From assembly GCA_030830725.1 (NCBI GenBank), contig JAURMN010000130.1, positions 1-7,404 of the forward strand: a stretch of DNA of 7,404 bases. The letters run 5' to 3'. Positions 1-6,016 of this stretch are shown here, piece after piece. A model generated the notes under the pieces. It was not told the origin of the DNA and ran no database searches. It saw only the letters and a list, made by a program, of their open reading frames with translations. Numbering within the stretch: position 1 is the stretch's first letter; every line of letters starts with the position of its first letter. Origin of the DNA: Balneolales bacterium (GTDB taxonomy: Bacteria > Bacteroidota > Rhodothermia > Balneolales > Balneolaceae). The position numbers and the translations under genes were made by a program.

Positions 1-1121
1 CGCTTTCGCTTTGTTTGAGTTGCAAGGCGTGTAAGAGTGAGTGTCCGGCCAACGTAGATATGGCCCGAATGAAAGCCGAGTATCAGAATGCGAAGCATCG
101 GCGGGAAGGTATTCCGTTTGCCAAGAAATTTTTTGGACGTCCGGAGCAATTTTATGGTCTTGCAACGGCGATACCTGGATTTGCCAATGCGATCGCAGGC
201 ACGGCACTTTCTAAGACTCTCTTAAAATCGTTGGCTGGGGTGGACCCATCGCGACCACTGCCCAAGTTTGCGTCGGAATCCTTTTTGAGTTGGGTTCGCA
301 AACATCATCCTGATGCAATACAAGTGGAACCTCCAAAGGGTTTTGAGCAAAGCAGCAAAAATTCACCCGCCGTACTGCTGGCCGTGGATCTTTTCAGCAA
401 TGTCCATCAACCTGATAGTCTAAAAGCCGCATTTTCGGTGGCGCAAAAACTCGGAGCCACAGTTTATGTGCTACCTGAGGTGCTAGACAGTGGGCGTACT
501 CGTCTTTCTCAAGGCCTTTTAGATGAGATGCCCGAACTGGTGCAAGAAGTTTTGGAACGTACACACCCATTTATGGAAGCTGGGGTGGAACTCGTTGGCC
601 TGGAGCCCTCAGAGGTACTCACATTTCGGGATGAGTTTTTAGATCTGTGTGAAGAGTCGCAATTACCAGCGGCTCGCTTATTGGCTGAGCGATCATTTTT
701 GGTTGAGGAATGGGTTCTAACAGTGCTGGATTCGCCCTCTGACCAAAGCTCTGAAAAAGCCTCAACTGTACGACCACTAGTCAAGCTAAATGGTAACGGA
801 GCTCTTGCGGTTCATGGCCATTGCCATGCCAAAGCACTGGGCGTAGCATCTGCTCAGACCAAGGCATTACAAAAAGTCGGGTATGACCCCCAACAGATTC
901 CGGCCGGTTGTTGCGGCATGGCGGGGAGCTTTGGATACGAACTGAAGAGTTCACAAGTCTCGAAAGATATCGCCAATCTCCGCTTGCTCCCCTGGATTGT
1001 TGAAAAAAAACCGGAACGTGTTGTAGCTCATGGATTTTCGTGCCGACATCAAATTGAAGATCTAGCACATTTGCCAGTAAGCCATCCGGCCGTGTTACTG
1101 GACCAGGCGATTCTAGTGTGA
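1..1121 (+). CDS. FAD-binding and (Fe-S)-binding oxidoreductase, C-terminal part (5' truncated by window edge)
   Basis: The gene enters from the left edge; the reading frame is open from base 3, so the true start lies outside the window. The visible 372 codons begin inside a 4Fe-4S ferredoxin motif, C-x2-C-x2-C-x3-C-P (residues LCLSCKACKSECP), followed by NVDMARMKAEY. This is the linker typical of large (roughly 970-1000 residue) proteins that fuse an N-terminal FAD-linked oxidase (GlcD/Dld-like) to a GlpC-like iron-sulfur half, such as E. coli YdiJ. Two CCG-type domains follow. The second is complete: HGHCHAK (Cys codon at 822), GCCGMAGSFGYE (Cys pair at 909-914) and SCRHQ (Cys codon at 1041). 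The first has lost its cysteines, with DSGR where CCGR is usual and GLEPSE where EPSC is usual. Family knowledge points to flavin-dependent oxidation of a 2-hydroxy acid such as D-lactate or D-2-hydroxyglutarate, with electrons passed through Fe-S centres. The substrate cannot be read from this half. Family call is firm; substrate is unknown. Confidence 0.9.
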   Translation, partial: LSLCLSCKACKSECPANVDMARMKAEYQNAKHRREGIPFAKKFFGRPEQFYGLATAIPGFANAIAGTALSKTLLKSLAGVDPSRPLPKFASESFLSWVRKHHPDAIQVEPPKGFEQSSKNSPAVLLAVDLFSNVHQPDSLKAAFSVAQKLGATVYVLPEVLDSGRTRLSQGLLDEMPELVQEVLERTHPFMEAGVELVGLEPSEVLTFRDEFLDLCEESQLPAARLLAERSFLVEEWVLTVLDSPSDQSSEKASTVRPLVKLNGNGALAVHGHCHAKALGVASAQTKALQKVGYDPQQIPAGCCGMAGSFGYELKSSQVSKDIANLRLLPWIVEKKPERVVAHGFSCRHQIEDLAHLPVSHPAVLLDQAILV

Positions 1122-1152
1122 TTACAATTTTAATTTATTATTATCGGTAGAC

Positions 1153-1173
1153 GTTTAAAGTATTTTTTTAAAC
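1153..1173. repeat. Small AT-rich inverted repeat downstream of the oxidoreductase
   Basis: GTTTAAA (1153-1159) and TTTAAAC (1167-1173) form a perfect 7-bp inverted repeat with a 7-nt loop, in the 85-bp AT-rich gap between the oxidoreductase stop and the lipoprotein start. It could be a weak terminator for the upstream gene or an operator for the downstream one. The stem has only one G-C pair at each end and no T-run follows it, so termination would be poor. The rest of the gap shows no convincing promoter and no Shine-Dalgarno sequence before ATG 1207. Confidence 0.3.
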
Positions 1174-1206
1174 TATCTCAATCCTCAAAAACATAATCTA
1201 CTAACC

Positions 1207-1491
1207 ATGAACAAAAAACTTAGATCACTCCTAGCGCTCTTCATTTTCCCGCTTTTACTATCTGGATGTTCCGCAATTTTACCCGTGACTGCCACTTCAA
1301 ATGAATTGGGATCAAAAACAGGTACTGCCGAAGGTACATGTTATTTCTCCGTTCTTTGTATTGATGTAGATGCTAGTATTCAGGCAGCTGCAAAAAATGG
1401 TGGTATTACCAAAATTAGTACTGTTGATTTACAAACAACAAACGTGCTTGGAATTATTGTTACATACAAAACAATAGTTACCGGCGAGTAA
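1207..1491 (+). CDS. TRL-like family lipoprotein, small
   Basis: This 94-residue protein opens with a type II signal peptide: basic MNKK, a hydrophobic stretch, then lipobox LLSGC with the lipidated cysteine at residue 21. The mature part reads PVTATSNELGSKTGTAEGTC, then DASIQAAAKNGGITKISTVD, and ends in a GIIVTYKTIVTGE-like strand. That series (PVTATSN, KxGTA, the DASI-AAAKNGGI-KI core, then LGI-x-Y-T-V) is the pattern of the TRL-like family (named for the Helicobacter pylori tRNA-associated locus). Its biochemical role is not known. Lipidation implies an envelope location. The full domain fits, so the gene looks intact. It is AT-rich: a hand count over 1321-1490 gives 62 G+C of 170 (about 36%), against about 52-58% in single lines from neighbouring genes, which may mean later acquisition. 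There is no Shine-Dalgarno sequence, but ATG 1207 gives a clean signal peptide. It stands alone between a tandem upstream gene and convergent recN, with a strong terminator after it. Confidence 0.8.
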   Translation: MNKKLRSLLALFIFPLLLSGCSAILPVTATSNELGSKTGTAEGTCYFSVLCIDVDASIQAAAKNGGITKISTVDLQTTNVLGIIVTYKTIVTGE

Positions 1492-1509
1492 TCCAATTCT
1501 GATCATTCT

Positions 1510-1554
1510 ATAAAAGAGCTATTGAGTTACATTGTGATTCAATGGCTCTTTTAT
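1510..1554. terminator. Bidirectional intrinsic terminator between the TRL-like gene and recN
   Basis: Arms 1510-1525 and 1539-1554 pair over 16 positions, 15 Watson-Crick and one T-G wobble (1520/1544), around a 13-nt loop. The outer half is ATAAAAGAGC opposite GCTCTTTTAT, so U-rich tracts lie at the 3' end of the hairpin on both strands. The hairpin starts 19 bp after the lipoprotein stop and ends just before the TAA of recN on the opposite strand (1556-1558). It is the expected shared terminator for two convergent genes. Confidence 0.85.
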
Positions 1555-1555
1555 T

Positions 1556-3253
1556 TTATCTGTTTGACTCTATCATTTCGCGCGCACTCTTCATCGTACT
1601 TTCCGTAACATCCGTACCGCTCATCAAGCGCGCTACAGCCACCACATGTTCCTCCTCGTTCAACGAGGATATTCTTGTCACGGTGCGATCGGATTCCTCC
1701 CGTTTTTCGACCCGATAATGTTGATGCGCTTGGCTGGCAATTTGAGGTTGATGGGTGATGGCGATAATTTGACAATGAACGGATAAGGCCCGCATTACTT
1801 TCCCCACCATTTCCGAAACTGACCCACTGATCCCGGTGTCAATTTCATCAAAAATCATAACCGGAAGCGACTCTTCTGATGCCATAATCGACTTGAGCGC
1901 GAGCATTACCCGACTGATTTCCCCTCCAGAGGCAATTTTGCTAAGCGGTTTTGGGGTTTCTCCTTTATTCGTCGAGATTAAAAAGCGCACATTGTCTGCT
2001 CCGTGAGGCTCGCAGGCAATACCCGATCCCCCCACATCAATCCAACCTACTGCATCCTCCAGCCACTCCACCTGCACTTCAAACGCCCCATGAGGAATAC
2101 CCAACTGCGCCAATCGCTTCACAATCTGTGCCGAAAACAACGTTCCTTGCCTCATCCGCGCCTCATGCAACGCCACCGCCGCATCCCGTAATACCCGCGT
2201 TTTCTCCACAATCAACGCCTCTAATTGCTCGCCCCGCGAATCGCTCGCCATCGCCGCATCCAACTCCTGCTTCAAAAACTCCTCATACTCCATGAGCTCG
2301 CTTTGCGTCCGTATATACTTTTTCTGTAACCGCTGCAATTCTGCCTGCCGACGTCGCAAAAACTCCAATCGCTGCGGATCAAACTCCACCTGATCCCGAT
2401 AATTCTCCGCAAATGAGACAATATCCTCCAGCGTAATCTTCGCCGATTTCATCTCCGTGACATACTCTTCAAATCGCGGTTCTATATCCGCCAAATCCTC
2501 TAATAAGCCTCTCATTTTGCCCAACAATTCCAGCAACCCACCATCCTCACTCGTCCCAATCGCCGAAATCATCCCCGCCTTCATCTGCAAATCCTCAGCG
2601 TTATCCAACAACCTCATTTCAGCCTGCATCTCCTCCTCTTCCCCTTCAACGAGCTTCGCCTCCGACAACTCCTTGAGCTGAAATCGATACAACTCACTCT
2701 TCTCCTTGAGCTGCGCCTCCCGTTTCCGTACCGCCGCCAACTCCCGCTTCAACGTCGAAAGCTCCTCAAACGCCTCCACATACGCCGTCTTCTCCCCCCG
2801 CACCGCCTTAAACCGATCCACCACCTCCCGGTGCTCTTCTTCTCTTAGCAATAGCTGATGCTCATGTTGCCCATGTAGATCCACTAGCAGATCCCCGACT
2901 TTTTTCAAGAGTTGGACTGGCACAGGTGTATCGTTGATGAAAGCCCGGCTGCCTGCCGCACGAATCTCCCTGCGCAAGATCAACTCAGACCGAACCTCGA
3001 TCTCTGCCTCTCGCAACAGTTCCTCTACCACCGCATGCTCTCCCGTCCAAAGAATCGCCTCCGCAATCGCCTTGTCGGCTCCTTGGCGAATTAGGTCGGT
3101 GTCTGCGCGCTCACCCAAAATCATGTTTAACGCACCGAGAATAATCGATTTTCCGGCGCCGGTTTCACCCGTAAGAATGCTCAGCCCCTCAGAGAAAGAG
3201 ACGCTCAGCTTATCGATGAGAGCAAAGTTTTGAATGTGGAGTTCGCGGATCAT
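1556..3253 (-). CDS. recN: DNA repair protein RecN
   Basis: RecN is a cytoplasmic SMC-like ATPase that acts early in double-strand break repair by recombination. The 565 residues match the usual length (550-570). Domains in order: an N-terminal ATPase half starting MIRELHIQNFALID, with Walker A GETGAGKS at residues 29-36; a long Glu/Lys/Arg/Leu-rich coiled-coil stretch across the middle; then the C-terminal ATPase half with ABC signature SGGEISR starting at residue 442, Walker B VMIFDE at 465-470, D-loop DTGISG and H-loop His501 (AITHQPQIAS). All ATPase motifs are intact. ATG 3253 is the natural start, since family members begin directly with the M-x-x-x-L-x-I-x-N-F strand. The gene stands alone on the minus strand, convergent with the TRL-like gene and divergent from rluD. 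I recognise no LexA-type box upstream. The middle third of the gene uses strongly G-ending codons, unlike both ends. Confidence 0.97.
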   Translation of the reverse strand: MIRELHIQNFALIDKLSVSFSEGLSILTGETGAGKSIILGALNMILGERADTDLIRQGADKAIAEAILWTGEHAVVEELLREAEIEVRSELILRREIRAAGSRAFINDTPVPVQLLKKVGDLLVDLHGQHEHQLLLREEEHREVVDRFKAVRGEKTAYVEAFEELSTLKRELAAVRKREAQLKEKSELYRFQLKELSEAKLVEGEEEEMQAEMRLLDNAEDLQMKAGMISAIGTSEDGGLLELLGKMRGLLEDLADIEPRFEEYVTEMKSAKITLEDIVSFAENYRDQVEFDPQRLEFLRRRQAELQRLQKKYIRTQSELMEYEEFLKQELDAAMASDSRGEQLEALIVEKTRVLRDAAVALHEARMRQGTLFSAQIVKRLAQLGIPHGAFEVQVEWLEDAVGWIDVGGSGIACEPHGADNVRFLISTNKGETPKPLSKIASGGEISRVMLALKSIMASEESLPVMIFDEIDTGISGSVSEMVGKVMRALSVHCQIIAITHQPQIASQAHQHYRVEKREESDRTVTRISSLNEEEHVVAVARLMSGTDVTESTMKSAREMIESNR

Positions 3254-3278
3254 ATGCGCAATGATACCAACATCTGGA

Positions 3279-3286
3279 CAAAATTA
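3279..3286 (-). promoter_or_regulatory. Candidate -7 promoter element for recN (TAATTTTG)
   Basis: On the minus strand TAATTTTG matches the Bacteroidota -7 consensus TAnnTTTG in every fixed position. It lies 25 bp upstream of the recN ATG, which would give a short leader of roughly 20 nt. No clear TTTG-type -33 element is present at the expected 19-21 bp further upstream, so this is a candidate supported by one box only. Confidence 0.45.
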
Positions 3287-3473
3287 GGAGAGGGTATAGG
3301 ATTCATTCCCGGTAACCCCCTCATACAACATCCTCTATAAGCGTCGCCAACCGAAAATCTTACATGAATTAAAAATAGTCCAAATCTTAAACCTGAACTA
3401 GAATGCAGGGATAAACTCACGAACCCCAATGTAAAGATGATGTAGGTTCAAGATCTACTGGGAAAAGAGTCTA

Positions 3474-3508
3474 GTTTCGTTCGAAACGCCCCGAAACTTG
3501 GCCCGAAA
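3474..3508. repeat. GTTTCG/CGAAAC palindrome with repeated CGAAA units upstream of rluD
   Basis: GTTTCG (3474-3479) and CGAAAC (3482-3487) form a 6-bp inverted repeat separated by TT. CGAAAC recurs at 3492-3497 and CGAAA at 3504-3508, giving three like-oriented units with start-to-start spacings of 10 and 12 bp, about one helical turn. The block lies just upstream of the candidate -10 element of rluD. This arrangement resembles an operator; no regulator is known and chance occurrence is possible. Confidence 0.4.
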
Positions 3509-3510
3509 TT

Positions 3511-3519
3511 TGGTATACT
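3511..3519 (+). promoter_or_regulatory. Candidate extended -10 promoter element for rluD
   Basis: TGGTATACT fits an extended -10 element (TGnTATAAT, one mismatch in the hexamer). It ends 15 bp before ATG 3535, so transcription would start only about 8-10 nt before the gene. I see no good -35 at standard spacing, which extended -10 promoters tolerate. The neighbouring CGAAA repeats overlap where upstream contacts would fall. Confidence 0.4.
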
Positions 3520-3534
3520 TAACACGCTGAGGAG

Positions 3535-4584
3535 ATGCAGCCAAAACACAGAGTCCCTATTCAATTTCATCGCGAAACTCCCGTGCAAGCAGAATACTTT
3601 TTTGAGGTCCCTGAAGGACAATTCACGGACGTGCGACTTGACGTTTACATCACGGGATTTGTGCAGAATGCCACCCGGAGTAAAGTTCAAAAGGCGATCA
3701 AGGAGGGGCATGTAGTGGTAAACGGAGCGTTTGAGAAGGCGTCGTACGTGGTTCAACCAGGCGACAGGATCGAGATCAGCCTCCCCAAACCGCCGCCAGA
3801 AGAAGCGCGTCCCGAAGAGATGAATCTTCATATTATATATGAAGATGATTCCCTCCTTGTGGTGAATAAACCGGCCGGATTGGTGGTGCATCCTGCGTTT
3901 GGAAATTGGCAGGGGACGCTAGTGAATGGGTTGCTTCATTATACGCAATCGCAGTTGTCAAAGGTGGAAGACGAGACGATCCGACCCGGTATTGTGCATC
4001 GTATCGACAAGGATACAAGCGGACTGTTGGTGGTGGCCAAGACGGAGGAGGCGCATGCTGCCCTTTCGAAACAATTTCAGGAAAAGACAGTTGAACGCAC
4101 CTATAATGCCATTGTGTGGGGAATTACGGAAGAACATGGAACGGTGACGGGAGATATTGCCCGGTCGCGTTCAGACAGGAAAATTATGACGGTGGTAGCC
4201 GAGGGTGAAGGCAAGCACGCCGTGACGCACTACAACCGTCGGGAGGTATTTGATCATTTGTCATTGCTTGATATTCATCTGGAAACCGGACGAACGCATC
4301 AAATCCGGGTCCATATGGCACATATCGGGCATCCGTTGTTTGGGGATCGAGTATATGGAGGGGATAAGGTGTGTTACGGACCCAATGCAGGGAAAAGAAA
4401 GCAGCTTTTTCGGAATTTGTTTGAAACCCTGCCTCGTCAGGCGCTGCATGCACGGACATTAGGCTTTGTGCATCCGGGTTCGGGGCAGATGATGCGCTTT
4501 GACTCAGAGTTACCGTACGATTTGCAACAGGTACTCGATAAATTGCGACGGACGTTTCCATCGATGACTGAGGATGAAAGGTAA
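3535..4584 (+). CDS. rluD: RluA-family 23S rRNA pseudouridine synthase, RluD-like
   Basis: This 349-residue protein isomerises uridine to pseudouridine in structured RNA, most likely helix 69 of 23S rRNA if it is a true RluD. Domains in order: a short N-terminal extension of about 20 residues; an S4 RNA-binding domain around residues 33-95 (RLDVYIT ... TRSKVQKAIKEG-x-V-x-VNG); and the catalytic domain with HRIDKDTSGLL at 155-165, whose Asp158 is the expected nucleophile. The later conserved RTHQIRVHMAHIGHPLFGD lies at 253-271. Length and the S4 domain favour RluD over the shorter RluA or the RluC specificity, but this split is family inference. ATG 3535 is directly preceded by GGAG with no spacer, too close to act as a Shine-Dalgarno sequence; GTG 3583 is a possible alternative start that would still keep the S4 domain. 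gldC begins about 11 bp after the stop, so the two are probably one transcript. Confidence 0.92.
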   Translation: MQPKHRVPIQFHRETPVQAEYFFEVPEGQFTDVRLDVYITGFVQNATRSKVQKAIKEGHVVVNGAFEKASYVVQPGDRIEISLPKPPPEEARPEEMNLHIIYEDDSLLVVNKPAGLVVHPAFGNWQGTLVNGLLHYTQSQLSKVEDETIRPGIVHRIDKDTSGLLVVAKTEEAHAALSKQFQEKTVERTYNAIVWGITEEHGTVTGDIARSRSDRKIMTVVAEGEGKHAVTHYNRREVFDHLSLLDIHLETGRTHQIRVHMAHIGHPLFGDRVYGGDKVCYGPNAGKRKQLFRNLFETLPRQALHARTLGFVHPGSGQMMRFDSELPYDLQQVLDKLRRTFPSMTEDER

Positions 4585-4595
4585 ATTTGAACCCA

Positions 4596-4943
4596 ATGAC
4601 TACCATGCAGGACAATACAAAACAGATCAGAATTGCCGTAGAGTTAGACAAAGAGCATGTTCCCTCTGAAATCCGTTGGAGTGCGGATGACTTGCAGGGA
4701 ATGGATCAGGCTATTTGTAAGGCCATGTTTTTGGCACTTTGGGATCACAGTCGAAAAGACACGCTTAAACTCGACCTTTGGACGCGGGATATGACGGTGG
4801 ATGAGATGAAAATCTTTTTTCATCAGACGCTTGTATCCATGGCCGATTCGTTGGAAAAAGCTATCCAGGATGATCGAATAACAGGAGATATGCGTGATTT
4901 TTGTGAGTACTTTGCGGAAAAGATGGAGATCAAACAGGGGTGA
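4596..4943 (+). CDS. gldC: Gliding motility-associated protein GldC
   Basis: A small soluble protein of about 115 residues with no signal peptide or membrane segment. The series IAVELD ... VPSEIRWSADD, then KAMFLALWDHSRKDTLKLDLWT, DMTVDEMKIFFHQTL, and DMRDFCEYFAEKM matches GldC along its full length. In Flavobacterium johnsoniae GldC is a cytoplasmic protein that supports gliding together with the lipoprotein GldB, encoded next to it. GldC is kept in many Bacteroidota that do not glide, so motility should not be inferred here, and no gldB is in the window. The frame opens at TTG 4587; ATG 4596 is chosen as the first ATG after rluD, and ATG 4605 is equally compatible with the family's N-terminus. 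None has a Shine-Dalgarno sequence. The 11-bp gap to rluD suggests one operon. Confidence 0.88.
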   Translation: MTTMQDNTKQIRIAVELDKEHVPSEIRWSADDLQGMDQAICKAMFLALWDHSRKDTLKLDLWTRDMTVDEMKIFFHQTLVSMADSLEKAIQDDRITGDMRDFCEYFAEKMEIKQG

Positions 4944-4958
4944 TGCGAATTCTGTATA

Positions 4959-4973
4959 TTTCGACATACGAAA
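4959..4973. repeat. TTTCG/CGAAA inverted repeat in the gap before accA
   Basis: TTTCG (4959-4963) and CGAAA (4969-4973) form a 5-bp inverted repeat around ACATA, 16 bp after the gldC stop. The arms are the same as those of the palindrome upstream of rluD, though the spacer is 5 rather than 2. An overlapping TATATTTC (4955-4962) matches a TAnnTTTG -7 box in all but one fixed position, but no -33 element is visible. No T-run follows, so it is not a terminator. Confidence 0.3.
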
Positions 4974-5011
4974 CTCGCTGTCACGGAAGTATTTTAGAAA
5001 ACAGCATAAAA

Positions 5012-5059
5012 ATGAAGGTTTACACAACATAGATGAACGTCCAAGCGTATGGATTCTAA
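5012..5059 (+). promoter_or_regulatory. Two tandem mini-ORFs in the accA leader
   Basis: ATG 5012 opens a six-codon ORF (MKVYTT, stop TAG at 5030-5032). ATG 5033 follows at once and opens an eight-codon ORF (MNVQAYGF, stop TAA at 5057-5059). The second overlaps the accA start (5049) by 11 bases in another frame. Neither has a Shine-Dalgarno sequence. If the leader is transcribed, these AUGs would compete with or couple to accA translation. This may be chance. Confidence 0.3.
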
Positions 5060-6005
5060 ATCATTAGATTTTGAACAGCCGATCATTGAACTCGAGAAAA
5101 AAATCGAGGAGTTAAATGCATTGGCTGTAGAAAATGAGATTCTTGCCCCTGAAATTGAAAAGCTTCGCAAAAAGGCAGATGAGTTGAGAAAATCTATTTT
5201 TTCAAACCTGACCCGTTGGCAGAAAGTACAATTGGCCCGTCATCCCGACCGGCCCTATACACTCGATTATATTGACCTGATTTGTGATGACTTTCAGGAG
5301 CTTCATGGAGATCGCGCATTCGGAGATGATAAAGCGATTGTGGGCGGACTTGCCACTCTTGGAGGGCAGAGCATTGTGATAATCGGTCATCAAAAGGGAC
5401 GTGATACGAAATCGAGACAATATCGGAATTTTGGAATGGCTAACCCGGAAGGGTATCGTAAGGCCTATCGATTGATGGAAATGGCTGAAAAATTTTCCTT
5501 ACCGGTGGTGACACTCCTCGATACACCGGGCGCGTTTCCGGGTCTAGAAGCTGAAGAGCGTGGTCAGGCTGAAGCCATTGCCCGAAATCTGAAATTGATG
5601 GCAACCCTGAAAGTGCCCATAATTACCGTTGTGATTGGTGAGGGAGCTTCTGGCGGGGCGATTGGGATTGGAATGGGGAACGAAGTCTATATGATGGAAA
5701 ACACCTGGTATTCGGTAATTTCCCCGGAAAGTTGTTCATCTATTTTATGGAAAACGTGGGATTACAAAGAGCAGGCCGCTTCGGCTCTCAAACTTACGGC
5801 ACCTGATCTTTTGGAACTCGGGATTATTGACGGGGTAATCGAAGAGCCCTTGGGTGGTGCACATCGTGATCCTGAAGCGGCTTCAGCTGTATTGAAAAAG
5901 CAGATTTCGGAAAGTCTCACCCGCCTGATGAAAATGAAACCTGAGGCCCTTGTAAATCAACGGATTGAGAAATATGCCTCCATGGGAGCCTGGACGGTTG
6001 CCTAA
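5049..6005 (+). CDS. accA: Acetyl-CoA carboxylase carboxyltransferase subunit alpha
   Basis: AccA pairs with AccD to move the carboxyl group from carboxybiotin to acetyl-CoA, giving malonyl-CoA for fatty acid synthesis. The 318 residues fit the usual length (about 315-320). The N-terminal part (DFEQPIIELEKKIEEL, residues 7-22) is the helical segment typical of AccA. It is followed by LARHPDRPYTLDYI at 62-75, ELHGDRAFGDD at 84-94, GHQKGRDT at 113-120, and NFGMANPEGYRKA at 127-139. The carboxyltransferase core follows: DTPGAFPG at 158-165, GEGASGGA at 197-204, and SVISPESCSSILWK at 222-235. All conserved segments are present. It has no zinc ribbon, as expected, since that belongs to AccD; accB, accC and accD are not in the window. 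ATG 5049 has no Shine-Dalgarno sequence, but it gives the standard N-terminus. The 105-bp upstream gap may carry its own promoter, and a thioesterase gene follows 11 bp after the stop. Confidence 0.97.
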   Translation: MDSKSLDFEQPIIELEKKIEELNALAVENEILAPEIEKLRKKADELRKSIFSNLTRWQKVQLARHPDRPYTLDYIDLICDDFQELHGDRAFGDDKAIVGGLATLGGQSIVIIGHQKGRDTKSRQYRNFGMANPEGYRKAYRLMEMAEKFSLPVVTLLDTPGAFPGLEAEERGQAEAIARNLKLMATLKVPIITVVIGEGASGGAIGIGMGNEVYMMENTWYSVISPESCSSILWKTWDYKEQAASALKLTAPDLLELGIIDGVIEEPLGGAHRDPEAASAVLKKQISESLTRLMKMKPEALVNQRIEKYASMGAWTVA

Positions 6006-6016
6006 ACCCTTGTTTC

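Noticed and set aside
509..784. Minus-strand open frame of about 90 codons inside the oxidoreductase gene
   Set aside because: Ser/Arg/Thr-rich low-complexity translation with no recognisable motif, fully inside a well-supported gene on the other strand.
1951..2295. Plus-strand Pro/Ser/His-rich open frame opposite recN
   Set aside because: Antisense shadow of the strongly G-ending codons in recN; its composition is an artefact and it has no domain.
3254..3534. Possible small gene or structured RNA in the recN-rluD spacer
   Set aside because: No open frame longer than a few codons with a plausible start, and no riboswitch- or tRNA-like complete fold could be traced by eye; only the promoter-like boxes, the CGAAA repeats and the T-arm-like hairpin stand out.
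3448..3891. Minus-strand 147-codon open frame across the rluD start
   Set aside because: Lies opposite the S4 domain and start region of rluD; no family resemblance and no promoter.
4184..4651. Minus-strand 155-codon open frame with a hydrophobic N-terminus resembling a signal anchor
   Set aside because: It spans the rluD C-terminus and gldC start, both well supported by conserved motifs; the hydrophobic stretch comes from antisense reading of the gldC start region.
4644..5030. Minus-strand 128-codon open frame opposite gldC
   Set aside because: Full overlap with gldC, which matches its family end to end; no motif in the antisense product.
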